DNA of 64,000 nt from Allolobophora icterica (GCA_963556255.1 OY744608.1:67456709-67520708), one strand, 5' to 3'. Shown: positions 18,638 to 28,392, counted from the first letter of the stretch. Translations and numbers: made by a program. Notes: a model not told the origin generated them from the sequence alone.

Positions 18638-18974
18638 CAGAGCGCTGCCGCATTTCCGCGGTGTTTTCATGCGAGATGGTCTGCCCGCCGTGGCTCGTGA
18701 GAAGGAGTGTGGAGTTGTTAATTTAGATTCCGGTTCCGGCGATGGTACTCACTGGGTCGCCTATTGGATAGATGGACCTACAGCCGTCTATTTTGATAGT
18801 TATGGGCTGGATCCGCCTCTCGAAATTTCTCGATATTTAAAAAATCCTATAAGAACTCAAACGTTCCAGCTACAGGGGCCCGATGATGTGGTATGTGGTC
18901 ATCTCTGTCTGCTCGTGCTAAGAGAGCTCGCTGCCGGAAAGAATTTTGAAGATATCGTGCTTGACCTATGTTAG
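18600..18974 (+). CDS. PRO: Adenain-like cysteine protease
   Basis: The maturation protease of the adenovirus/Polinton type. The catalytic residues stand in family order: His (codon 18750, GTHWVAYW), Asp (18795, YFDSYG), Gln (18873) and Cys (18894, VVCGHLC), with Gln and Cys seven codons apart as in adenain. The conserved N-terminal helix and FRGVFMRDGLP segment lie upstream of the first ATG (18669), in an open frame that begins after the stop at 18567 and contains no ATG. Starting at 18669 would remove about 22 conserved-looking residues. The likely expression route is -1 frameshifting from the upstream gene; splicing, non-AUG start or a homopolymer error are alternatives. Confidence 0.9.
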   Translation, partial: LKPLSNFDIEKVARALPHFRGVFMRDGLPAVAREKECGVVNLDSGSGDGTHWVAYWIDGPTAVYFDSYGLDPPLEISRYLKNPIRTQTFQLQGPDDVVCGHLCLLVLRELAAGKNFEDIVLDLC

Positions 18975-19001
18975 ACTTCCATCGCCTTTTTGTATATAAA
19001 A

Positions 19002-20810
19002 ATGCCGGTTGATAAATTTGGAAGAGACGGTGGAGGTGGGGTGGGAGGGGGGCAGATAAGCGCCGCTGGGCTCATCCACAAGGCTGGTGATACCATGCTG
19101 GGAATTCTTTCGGCTGGAGGTTTTCGGCTGACAAATGTGGGGACTCCTACGATGGACACGGACGCCGCGACAAAGGCTTATGCAGACATCGTAGATCAGG
19201 ACAACCTGCAACTCACCGGTGGAACGATGTCTGGCGTTCTAAAAATGGGCGGTCATAAATTGACTGGTTTGCCCACGGACACTCCGGGATCTGATAGCGA
19301 AGACGAGGGTTGGGATGAATTGGTGGGGGAGTCCGACGTTGGGAGTTGGAAACAAATAACGGAGTACGCGAAAGAGCGGGCGCACCAAGCTGAGTTGTAT
19401 GCAGACGGCTTAAGCTCCGAGGTAACTGGTCTCGTTAAACGTTACGCAGACGATAAGGACGCTCTGCTGGACACTGCCGTCAGGCTGTACGCGGACCAGA
19501 AGGCGGCCGCGGCCGAGAGCCATGCAGACCAGAAGCTTATCGATGCTAAACAGTATACGGACGAGAAAAACGAGGTGCTGAGAGATTCCGTTAGGCAGTA
19601 TGCAGACGAAAAGGACGTTATTGTAAAAAGTTATGTCAACGAGCAAGATGTTATCGTCAAGAACGCGTGTGTGCTAAAATCTGGCAGCGTTATGACTGGA
19701 AGTTTAGTCATGGGTGGCCACCGAGTAACTGGACTTCCAACAGAGATTCCAGGATCTGATAGCGACGCAGCGAGTTGGAAACAAGTGTCAACAGCGGTCG
19801 CCGGCGCTCTATTGAGCCTCGATAGAGTTCCCACGGAGTCGTTGCACGTGGTTAACAAACAATATGTTGATGTTCAACATATTGCTGCTAGACAGTACGC
19901 GGTCGATCAGGACACCGCGATTAATTCGGCCGTGAGGTTGTATACAGATCAAAAGACCGCCGCCGCAAGGGGGTACGCGGACCAGAAAGCCGAAGCTGCA
20001 AAAACTTACGCCGAAGAACAAGACGCTATGGTCAGGAGCGCTTGCGTGCTTAAAGTTGGCGACGCAATGACTGGAAATTTAGCTATGGGCGGTAAGAGGG
20101 TGACTGGGCTTTACACGGGGGCCTCAACAACTAATACCGACGCGGCGAGTATCGGGCAGGTGACGAGAATCGTAACCGGCAAAATGACAAAATTAAATAA
20201 AATACCGACGGAGCCTTTGAACGTGGTGAATAAACAATATGTCGACAATCAGGCTGTTGTGGTTAAAAGGTATACAGATAGTAAAGAGACCGCTGTAAGA
20301 CAGTACGTGAACAACATCAAGTTTCTCAACTACAGCGGACACATTCCACCCCTGTCCAAAAACATTTCCGAAACGGGTTTTAAGGCATCGGCCAGCACAT
20401 CTCTTCCCGATTACCCACCTCATATGGCATTCAACTCAGGAGTCAGCGGTGAGTGGAGGGCCATGGCCGTTGCGAATGAAAGTCCTTTAAAGCCTAGTAT
20501 AGAGATTGAATGTCCGGCGCCTGTACGAATATGGAAAGTTAGTCTGGCTGGGGTGGCTGCTAGTCATATCAAGTCTTGGGGGATAAGTGGGGCTGTTCGG
20601 AATAGTAGTGGTGCGCTTACATATACAAACCTCCTCACCCACTTATACCAAAACGATTTGACTGATTCTATGCAGGAGTTTACCATCAACACCGACACCG
20701 CATTCAAAATATACAAACTGACGACCGGTGAAATAGGGCCATCATCTTCAACTGCTGTTGGAATTTCCCACTTCCAGATATACACATATTTTAAAGTCGG
20801 GGAAACATAA
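19002..20810 (+). CDS. Fibre-like attachment protein with phage tail-fibre motifs and discoidin-like tip
   Basis: A 602-residue protein. Four copies of a motif of the form M-x-G-x-L-x-x-G-G-x-(K/R)-(V/L)-T occur at residues 29-46, 73-90, 227-245 and 352-370 (for example GGTMSGVLKMGGHKLTGL), each followed by Asp-rich DAAS/DAAT sequence. This motif is known from bacteriophage tail fibres. Between copies run heptad-like helical repeats with YADQK, YTDEK and YADEK units, likely a trimeric coiled-coil shaft. Residues about 445-602 form a separate beta-rich domain (FKASASTSLPDYPPHMAFNSG, GEWRAMA, IEIECPAPVRIWKVSLAG) resembling F5/8-type discoidin lectins. The start is ATG 19002, preceded by TGTATATAAAA; the Gly-rich N-terminus may anchor it to the capsid. 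A receptor-binding role is inference. Confidence 0.82.
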   Translation: MPVDKFGRDGGGGVGGGQISAAGLIHKAGDTMLGILSAGGFRLTNVGTPTMDTDAATKAYADIVDQDNLQLTGGTMSGVLKMGGHKLTGLPTDTPGSDSEDEGWDELVGESDVGSWKQITEYAKERAHQAELYADGLSSEVTGLVKRYADDKDALLDTAVRLYADQKAAAAESHADQKLIDAKQYTDEKNEVLRDSVRQYADEKDVIVKSYVNEQDVIVKNACVLKSGSVMTGSLVMGGHRVTGLPTEIPGSDSDAASWKQVSTAVAGALLSLDRVPTESLHVVNKQYVDVQHIAARQYAVDQDTAINSAVRLYTDQKTAAARGYADQKAEAAKTYAEEQDAMVRSACVLKVGDAMTGNLAMGGKRVTGLYTGASTTNTDAASIGQVTRIVTGKMTKLNKIPTEPLNVVNKQYVDNQAVVVKRYTDSKETAVRQYVNNIKFLNYSGHIPPLSKNISETGFKASASTSLPDYPPHMAFNSGVSGEWRAMAVANESPLKPSIEIECPAPVRIWKVSLAGVAASHIKSWGISGAVRNSSGALTYTNLLTHLYQNDLTDSMQEFTINTDTAFKIYKLTTGEIGPSSSTAVGISHFQIYTYFKVGET

Positions 20811-20819
20811 GACTTAATA

Positions 20820-21365
20820 ATGGCCGACTCACACTATAAGATTCGTGGTTATCTCCGGCAAAAAGGAGAAACAAATATGCACAAGTACAACCTCGATGAT
20901 TTGGTTGGCCTTACCAACTGGGGATATACTATCCCTAAGCCCACCGCAGATATGTTAGACGCGGTTCCCCAAATTCACATCGATTTCGTTTCGGATGATT
21001 ACCACAGCCGCGATATTTACACAGCAACCAAAACTGTGACTCTAAGTTCGTGGCAAACGCTTCCACTGACCGCGGCGCGTTATCCTTGTATTACGTTGCA
21101 AACTAATAATGAGACGGTGTCTTTAGACCGCGGATTCTGGAGGCTTACAATGTTTGGTGTTAGTACCGGTGATGCGTCAGTTCGCATTATTACAGCCGCG
21201 GGTAGCATCGATCGTACAGTTGACATTCAAAGTGGACAGTTTGATGCATCTAGGGCAATATTCATTCCAGGACAAACGAGTTTTCGAATTGAAGGAAAAA
21301 AGATAGGCGTTTTAAGTACTTCAACTATTGAGTTAAACGTAACGTTACTGATAGAGCAACTATAA
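20820..21365 (+). CDS. Beta-rich protein of unknown function, fibre-associated by position
   Basis: A 181-residue protein starting 9 bp after the fibre stop (ACTTAATAATGG). No signal peptide or membrane segment is seen. After an N-terminal 55 residues (HKYNLDDLVGLTNWGY) the rest is alternating hydrophobic strands (TKTVTLSSWQTLPL, GFWRLTMFGVSTGDASVRII, FRIEGKKIGVLSTSTIELNVTLLIEQL), suggesting a jelly-roll or knob-like fold. Placement directly after the fibre gene suggests a second spike, knob or fibre-base component. I do not recognise the family. Confidence 0.75.
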   Translation: MADSHYKIRGYLRQKGETNMHKYNLDDLVGLTNWGYTIPKPTADMLDAVPQIHIDFVSDDYHSRDIYTATKTVTLSSWQTLPLTAARYPCITLQTNNETVSLDRGFWRLTMFGVSTGDASVRIITAAGSIDRTVDIQSGQFDASRAIFIPGQTSFRIEGKKIGVLSTSTIELNVTLLIEQL

Positions 21366-21371
21366 AAAAGT

Positions 21372-21977
21372 ATGTCTTTGTACCCACCGCTGATGGAGTC
21401 CACAATTTCGTCAGACACGACGTCGCAAACATTTCGCTTGCAGAAGATCGGCGAAATAGAAGCATTCCTGAGGTCTGAGGCGATAAGTCGGGGACAACTG
21501 TGCAAGAAGTATAAGAGGGTTGTAGATGTGGCTAATGGGGCCTCGGCCGGCCTTGCTATAGTTAGTCTTGGAACTGGGGTGGGTGGGGCAGCTATGTTAG
21601 CCACTGGTATTGGTTTTATTCCTGGTATTGTTCTAGAGAGTTTAGCCATAGCGACGAGTCTTCTGGATATCATTGGAAATGTTGTAAGTAGAAGTTTCGT
21701 TGCTAAAGCTTCAAAACACGACGAAATTTGTATTTTGGCGGAAAGTAAGCTAAACACAGTTCATGACCATATTTCTCGGGCTTTGGAAGACACAGCTATA
21801 AGCGACGATGAATATAAACTTATTCTGGGAGAGGAGGAAAAATATAGAACGATGAAACGTGATATACAAAGCAAGAGCGGAAAAAAAGAGTTGCCGAGTC
21901 AAAGCAAAGACGACATGGTGGCGGAACTAATAAAGAAACTAACCAGCACTGGGACTTGTCCGCGAACCTCAAAATAA
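21372..21977 (+). CDS. Conserved Polinton-associated glycine-rich hydrophobic protein
   Basis: A 201-residue protein starting 6 bp after the previous stop. It has a helical basic N-terminus (FLRSEAISRGQLCKKYKRVV) and a long Gly/Ala-rich hydrophobic segment at about 52-105 (ASAGLAIVSLGTGVGGAAML, IPGIVLESLAIATSLLDIIG). A charged helical C-terminal half follows (ISRALEDTAISDDEYKLILG) with a Lys-rich tail. Similar proteins are common in invertebrate Polintons, by pattern memory. The hydrophobic region could form one or two membrane hairpins, so an inner membrane-active or entry role is possible. It is the last gene before the right terminal repeat. Confidence 0.78.
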   Translation: MSLYPPLMESTISSDTTSQTFRLQKIGEIEAFLRSEAISRGQLCKKYKRVVDVANGASAGLAIVSLGTGVGGAAMLATGIGFIPGIVLESLAIATSLLDIIGNVVSRSFVAKASKHDEICILAESKLNTVHDHISRALEDTAISDDEYKLILGEEEKYRTMKRDIQSKSGKKELPSQSKDDMVAELIKKLTSTGTCPRTSK

Positions 21978-22024
21978 AAGTTTTCATCGTAGGCGGCTGG
22001 AGTAGTGAGTCTGTAATTCCTAGC

Positions 22025-22307
22025 GCGCCACCGCCGTACGATTAGTGGGCTATAATTTTTACTGGCACACTCCAATGGTTTGGGCCGGCCTCGTGGGAGG
22101 GTCTCGGCCGGCAGCAAACGACACTCTTGCGGTTTGATGTGTTAGGGCAATCCACGATCCTTATTTTTTGTTTTGGCTGGCAGGTTTTTTGGTGGCGCAA
22201 TTCGTACACTAAATGGGGACAAAAAAAATGTGGGGGTGGAGACCATCCCCTGACAAATTTGATAGAATAGTGAGGTGCTGCGCCAAACCCCGTAATGGAC
22301 ATCTACT
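22025..22307 (-). repeat. Polinton right terminal inverted repeat
   Basis: Reverse complement of the left terminal repeat over its full length, ending ATCTACT at 22307. The flank beyond is (TA)n, which hides the target-site duplication. Confidence 0.97.
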
Positions 22308-23154
22308 ATATATATGTATATATATATATATATATTAAATATAAGATGTCATTAATTAATTAAACTTCGATGGACTCCACCACGTAAAATATAAAGCCGT
22401 TAATTCGACACCTTTCATTAAAGATATCATTCTGCTATAATAAGGATAATTCGCGTCCTATATATATATTGCGAAGTATTCGTAACCGGAGAATCAGATC
22501 AGAATAACGTAAGAATCAGAACCAGAAGAAATCGGAAAATGAACCAAATTCAAATCAGGTGAAGTTAGAGTTGGATCCTCATATCCAGATGAGGTAAGAT
22601 CAGAAAAAGATCAAATCAGATTCGAAATGATTTGATCGGATTTTGATCTGATCTCACCTGGACTTATGGAGTAAATGAACATTACCAATATACCAAGACA
22701 TATGTAACAGTACAGTTTCTACCGTACTATCATTGACATCTTATAAGCAACTTAAATATTGGAGTTATAGTTTCCAGTTTTTAAATAGAGCTTATGGCTG
22801 TCAGGACCGTTGATGTCGCCCTCCTACGCGCTCCAGATTTGGGACTGACACTTCCAGACTATGAGCATGGATAGATCCGGAGTATAAGATGATTAGCGTC
22901 GCCCTATCTCCAGTTTGGGTACTGGCCGAAAACATTCTCACCGTTCTTATGGCCTAAAATATGGGTGAATTCGTTTACACAATGCTATAAGTGGCAGGTT
23001 TTTACTATTATTGTAACATGAGCCTGGTAGAAAAAGGTGTCGTAAAGTTATAGAAATGCTATGCACGTTATGTCACTTCTTCTTGATTAAACTGATTAAT
23101 TTAGCATTTTCATAACATTCAGCCGTAGTAGTATAGTAGTTTCAGTTTAACGAC

Positions 23155-23240
23155 ACTGTGTGATAACAAGGATCATTAGCGTCGCCCTCCTTCTTTATCT
23201 ATGTTTGGGACTGGCACTTCCAGAGTACGATCAGTGGCCA
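23155..23240 (+). repeat. Dispersed SINE-like repeat (GATTAGCGTCGCCCTCC family)
   Basis: It contains CATTAGCGTCGCCCTCC and GGGACTGGCACTTCCAGAG. Related copies are visible at 22810-22926, 32098-32178, 46005-46060, 54205-54290, 54600-54675 and 58905-58985, and inverted at 47072-47146, 48859-48927 and near 51455. Confidence 0.7.
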
Positions 23241-23724
23241 AGTTAAAACATTCAACCGGTGAAAAATTATTGGTTTTATTGTCGTACCAATCTCGCAGTA
23301 AAAGGTGTATTAATGTTTGAGAAATGCTACGTGTATTACATCACGTCACCATTATCAAATTATCAGTTTCACAACACTTTAACCTATCGGCCAAACTCCT
23401 ATCATAATATTTACAGTATTACTCAAACAGAAAACAGCTTTCAAAATGTCTCTCTGGTCAAAAGCATTCTTACAGCTCAGAAGCCACAGCAAGCCACAAA
23501 ACTCGTTCGAGCGGAATGTCTGCGTTTTTCTCTGATGGATTGGAAAGCGAGTCTAAAAACGTCTGCGATGACCTTCCCTCTGCTTGGAATAAAGCTCTGC
23601 GTCGGTGGTGTGGGGGGGGGATAGGGGGATCAATATCCCCCCACAGGACGACCAAGGAACGATGAAGGCATATTTCGCTCTTGTTGGGTCTAATGGACTG
23701 GTTCGCTACATTGCTAGCATAGCT

Positions 23725-24055
23725 TGGAATAACACAATATAACGTGACATAACATTCCACAGCATAAATAGTTCTGTTATTTTTTCTATGCTATTGAATT
23801 GCATGTTTCAGTGTATTTTGATGTGGATGGACTTGGACAGCACCAAATATTATGGCATATCATAAAATAGCATAGCACAACATAACATAACTTAACATGA
23901 CATAACATGTAATAACATGTCACAACATAGCATTTCATAACATAGCGTAACATAACATAACATTGCATTTCATAGCATAACATAACATACATAGCAAAAT
24001 ATAGCACAACATAACATAAGATGTCATAACATAACGCCACATAGCATAACATAAC
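23725..24055 (+). repeat. Degenerate (CATAA)n repeat
   Basis: About 330 bp of ACATAA/GCATAA pentamer words. It yields Cys-Tyr-Val-rich frames on the minus strand that are not genes. Confidence 0.85.
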
Positions 24056-24261
24056 TCTTCTAGTTGTCAGAGAACTGATCGCTGACTGATAAACTATTTA
24101 CTTTTTAATGCGTTAACGTCATTCAGGTCGGTGCAGAAAATGCTTTTGTTAGGCAGTGAGAAGAAACAATAATAAGTAAATGTACATTACGTATTTGGAA
24201 ATTCATTAGCAGCCAGCAGCCAGCAGTATCTTTCATATAGTAATTTCAACCAGTCGCTTCT

Positions 24262-24508
24262 ATTGCGCCGGCGTCTAATGAACAAGGCATCGACAATGGC
24301 GCACCAAAATCATTCCATAATCAGGCCAAAGTCCAGAAGATAAGACCACCAAGACATCGAGGCAGACCAAGGTTTGTGCGCACTCATCCCCGGTTTGTTA
24401 CTGTTGTATTATTAATTTTATTGCGCCGGTGTCCAATGCACAAGGCATAAACGGATGGCGAACCAAAAACAAGCCGCAATCAGGTCGATATTCAGAAGAT
24501 CAGTCCGG
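24262..24508 (+). repeat. ~85-bp direct repeat, two copies
   Basis: Copies at about 24262-24345 and 24420-24508 share ATTGCGCCGG(C/T)GTC, ACAAGGCAT, AATCAGG and CAGAAGAT. Confidence 0.75.
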
Positions 24509-25256
24509 TAAGTTTCACATGCAGTTTCGTGAAATTGCAGGATGTTCCTAGCGAGGCAAAGATAAATACTGCATTCCAGTAACCGTGGAAATTGCTCGTG
24601 TTTACGACATGGCGATGAAAGACAAGCTCAACCAGAACGCTTCGAATCACGCAACTGGGATCTCGAGTGGAATTATGTAGACCCAAAATCATTTCCTACG
24701 TTGAACGACAAGAGTTGGACTTAAGCATAAACAACACGATTTGGAGTCAGAAGCTAAGAGTACAATTCTATGGGTTTGAGACTGAGTGGGAAAATTCCGA
24801 ATGAGAAGGGTTGAAGGGTCGAAGAAATTCAGACTAAAATTGAGAATACGGGTCATGGTTAGGGGTTACAGGTTGGACAGTAGGCCTGAAATTCAGACTA
24901 AAACTGAGCAACGACCCTCGGTATAAAAAGGTCGAAGGAGTAAAAGAGGGAACAGCAAAATTCCTAACGAGTAGGCTGGGAGAAAAAACGAAACACTAAA
25001 AAAATAGGTTAAAGTCTAAATGTTCGAATTCAGAATGCAAAGGGTTAAATAATAATATGTGTAATTAAAAGTGAGACACCCAGAGCTACACGTAAAAGGA
25101 ACAGGAAAATTTTTTATGAGTAGTAATCGTAATCGTAATTGTAAACTTCGAACTTATAATGCTAAGCTTATTCACGAGCGCTGCGTCGAGTCAGAGAGGT
25201 TGTCCAGAAATGTAAAGGGAAGATCGGAGTCCGGGTGCTAGAGACACCAGAGAGAT

Positions 25257-25593
<337 letters not shown>

Positions 25594-25776
25594 AGTTGCT
25601 GAAGTTGGTTTCGTTTGCGGACGAGAACGCTTGGAAGGGGGATGATTGGACGATTTTGTAGAAGGGTTCAAAGAATGAACTAGATTGAGACTTAATAGGT
25701 GGGTAAATTAAAACGCAAACTCACATCAGACTAACAAGGATTAAAGATTTAATCCTATGCTTTAGCCGTACAAGGG

Positions 25777-26718
25777 TTAAAAAGCTGACGATGACGATGA
25801 TGATATCTGCTTCAGCAACCAATCGTTGACTTTGGCTAACCGTTCATTTTTATCCGTCTTCGAGTCATCGCCCTGGTCATCGCTTTTTTGACCCACCCTG
25901 TCCTCATCCCTGCATTCAACACACTGATCATCCACAACCGGATCATCCCTTCTCCGCCGCTGTGTGTGGTCCTGATCTACGTGGGGGGTCTTGAGCACCC
26001 ACGCGTGCTCGGTGTACTTAAAAACCGTCTGAACTGGTGACCTCTTTTTCGGACGGATTTCCAAAACGCGGCGGAAGAGGCGCATTAATACGGGCGTAAA
26101 TCGGCTCCAGTGTTCCGGAACTTGATCGGTTCTTCCGGTCTGCCACAGGGCGAAACAGTCGAAGAGGGGGTCGCCGTCGATTTCGGCCATCTGCCAAGGA
26201 AAACTCCCTGTGAGGAGACAGAATATTACCACCCCGAAGGACCAGACATCAGCCCCCGTTTCTACACGGTAGGTCCTCCCCTTGGGCTGGTCGCAAATCT
26301 CCGGGGGCGTGTAGGTCGTACCCGAGCAGACCTTACAGACTACCGTCCCAGCCTGCCGGGCGACTCCAAAGTCGGCCAGTTTAACCCGGAAAAGCTTTTC
26401 GTCGAAGACAAGGATGTTTTCCAGCTTGACGTCTCGATGGACGATCTCCCTGGCGTGGATGTATTCGAGGGCGGACGCGATCTGACGGGCAACGGCCTTG
26501 GACTTACACTCGGACAGACCGATCCGTGGAGGTACGCACTTGAGGAGGTCGCTCTTCGGTGCGTACTCCTGCGCGAATACGTAAGAGGTTCTCGTTTCAA
26601 AGGCGACGTCGAACGTCTTAACGACGACCGGATGTGCTGCCAACCGGAAGCTGTAGTGGAACTCGCGCAGGAAGTCCTCCAGTTTCGTCGACGCCTTGGG
26701 AAGTTTCTTGAGCGCAAC
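25777..26718 (-). CDS. SBK-like serine/threonine protein kinase, terminal exon
   Basis: It encodes 313 residues covering most of a kinase domain and the tail. The acceptor CAG lies at 26721-26719, and the exon opens in phase 0 with VALKK, the ATP-binding lysine. It continues with YVFAQEYAPKSDLL, the catalytic loop HRDVKLEN, LADFGVAR, a TPPE variant of the APE motif, and DVWSFGVVIFCLLTGSFPW. Length, the REFHYSF helix and the VFAQEYAP hinge match the SH3-binding-domain kinase (SBK) family rather than other groups. The tail is Asp/Glu/Lys-rich and ends in a Ser run. The sequence joins the exon at 29632-29997. All key catalytic residues are kept, so it looks active. Confidence 0.9.
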   Translation of the reverse strand, partial: VALKKLPKASTKLEDFLREFHYSFRLAAHPVVVKTFDVAFETRTSYVFAQEYAPKSDLLKCVPPRIGLSECKSKAVARQIASALEYIHAREIVHRDVKLENILVFDEKLFRVKLADFGVARQAGTVVCKVCSGTTYTPPEICDQPKGRTYRVETGADVWSFGVVIFCLLTGSFPWQMAEIDGDPLFDCFALWQTGRTDQVPEHWSRFTPVLMRLFRRVLEIRPKKRSPVQTVFKYTEHAWVLKTPHVDQDHTQRRRRDDPVVDDQCVECRDEDRVGQKSDDQGDDSKTDKNERLAKVNDWLLKQISSSSSSAF

Positions 26719-27115
26719 CTGGAATTAAATAGCAACGTAATTACTAGTTGTGGTGGTAGTAGTAGTTGTAGCAGCAGCATCAGCAGCAGCAGCAGCAGTG
26801 GTAGTAGTAGTATTAGTATTAGTATTAGTGGTAGTAGTATAGTAGTAGCGGCAATAAAAGTTGTTGTATCACTGGTATCCGGGCATTTCCCCCTTGACGA
26901 TTGTCCCCCATAAAAATGATCGTCGTTGTCATCATCATCATAATCATCACCGTCGTCGTTGCCATAATCATCGTCATCATCAGAGCAATAGATTGGGTTT
27001 TGATTTAACGGGTTTTTAATGAGCAGCATATTAAATCAATTTAAAAAGTGCTTACACTATGAACAAAATGTACAGATTGTAATAATGTCTCTGATTTTAA
27101 ACACCCTCTTCTTCT

Positions 27116-27838
27116 TTATGTTCTCTGCCCACCGGCAGGTTCGTATGACCAATGACGCCATCGTTCTCTGTCTTGTGCTCTTCTCTTCAGTCCACTGTAT
27201 CCTTCTTCTTTTGTCATCATCCAGTCTAGCAGCATTGCCCTCGGTCTTCCTCGCGTCTTTCTCCCCTCCATCCTTCCCTCCATGATGTCTCTTAGCAGTG
27301 TCTCACTCCTTAGGATGTGCCCGATCCATTTCCTTTGTCGTCCGCGTATAGTACTTATGAGTGATCTTTGTTCTTCTACCATTTGCAGGATTTCCTCGTT
27401 CGTCCTCCGTTCCACCCAGCTAACTCTCTCCATTCTGCGCCACACCCACATCTCGAAGGCCTCCAATCTTTTTATGTCGTCCTTCCTCATTGTCCATGTC
27501 TCGGAGCCGTACAGCACAACACTCCACACCAGTGTCTTCACCATTCTCTTCTTTAGGTTCTTGCTTAAAGTTCCTCTCATCAGCTCTCCTCTTTTGTAAA
27601 ATGCATCTTTTCCCATGGATATTCTTCTTTTTATTTCCTCGTGGCATCTTGCATCGTCTGTGATCATACTTCCTAGATAGCAAAACTTCTCCACCTGTTC
27701 TATTTCTTGTCCGTTTAGTGTGATCTTTATTGTTTGTGGTATTATACCGCTTCTCTTGCTTATCTTCATTACCTTTGTCTTCTTTACGTTTATTTTCATT
27801 TCATATTCCAGTGATACCGTATTTAGACGATCCATCAT
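27116..27838 (-). pseudogene. RTE-type non-LTR reverse transcriptase C-terminal relic
   Basis: An open 240-residue frame in the kinase intron, antisense to the window strand and same strand as the kinase. It shows the end of the RT palm and thumb ([45 protein letters not shown]) and the usual tail ([23 protein letters not shown]). The catalytic boxes and endonuclease are missing, so it is a 5'-truncated copy although its frame is intact. Confidence 0.88.
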
Positions 27839-28336
27839 ATTTAAACACCCCTTTAATAAATATCATCATTACTGTATATAAATATCAGTCGCGTTCAATC
27901 GTTAGCAGATTCTATCCCGAGCTAACTTCTGTCGACGTCAACGGCCTTTGTTGCCATACGAAATGATCACCAAAGCACTTCCAAAATACACAGACCATTC
28001 AGATCACATCAATTATAGGCGTCAAAGAAAGAACCCAATAAGAACCATTCGTGTCCCGCAATGCAGAGTCCCCCAAATATAATGTAACGTTGTACAACTG
28101 GTAGCATCAATGGTATCCGAACTTTCCCCTTGGACATTTCCACTCTAAGGAGAATTCCCTGAACATTTCCCCCGAGAAATAGACTATGTTACTGCAAGTT
28201 AGACATAAATTTCATATTAAATTTTATGTTACAGTGTCAGTTACAGCAAATTCATACTACTAAAATTTTAATTAATTTCTTTATTAGACGGAGTGAAAGA
28301 TGGATCAGTTCTTTATTGAATTTGTTTATAAGACAC

Positions 28337-28392
28337 GTGAAAGTTGGACGTAAGTTTCATATAATATATGAAATTTTACGTCCAACTTTCAC
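28337..28392. repeat. ~27-bp-arm hairpin inside the kinase intron
   Basis: GTGAAAGTTGGACGTAA at the left is mirrored by TTACGTCCAACTTTCAC at the right, with a TTTCATATAATATATGAAA centre. The near-palindrome spans 56 bp. A weaker relative (ATAAATTTCATATTAAATTTTAT) is at about 28203-28226. Confidence 0.85.

Larger units (their letters stand above)
4633..22307 (+). mobile_element. Polinton/Maverick (adintovirus-like) element, nearly complete
   Basis: The element is 17.7 kb and starts AG and ends CT, as Polintons do. It has 282/283-bp terminal inverted repeats and the full core set: protein-primed polymerase B, DDE integrase, FtsK/HerA-type packaging ATPase, adenain-like protease, minor (single jelly-roll) and major (double jelly-roll) capsid proteins. 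Extra genes include a PLA2-domain protein and a fibre-like protein. The near-identical termini and mostly intact ORFs indicate recent insertion. It sits in TA-rich DNA, so the target-site duplication (5-6 bp ATATA) cannot be fixed. The only clear damage is an in-frame TGA in the polymerase. Confidence 0.97.
22308..25256. other. AT-rich intergenic DNA with SINE-like fragments, no gene seen
   Basis: It holds a short (TA)n run, an A-rich stretch with repeated GAATCAGA/AGATCAGA words (22490-22650), two fragments of the GATTAGCGTCGCCCT repeat (22810-22866, 22886-22926) and features listed separately. The ORF at 23259-23624 has no recognisable domain. Confidence 0.6.

Noticed and set aside
23725..24055. 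Telomere-like or satellite (CATAA)n
   Set aside because: Units are degenerate and do not match a known animal telomere repeat.
26110..26913. 267-residue plus-strand ORF
   Set aside because: It is antisense to the kinase exon, which has clear catalytic motifs and splice sites.
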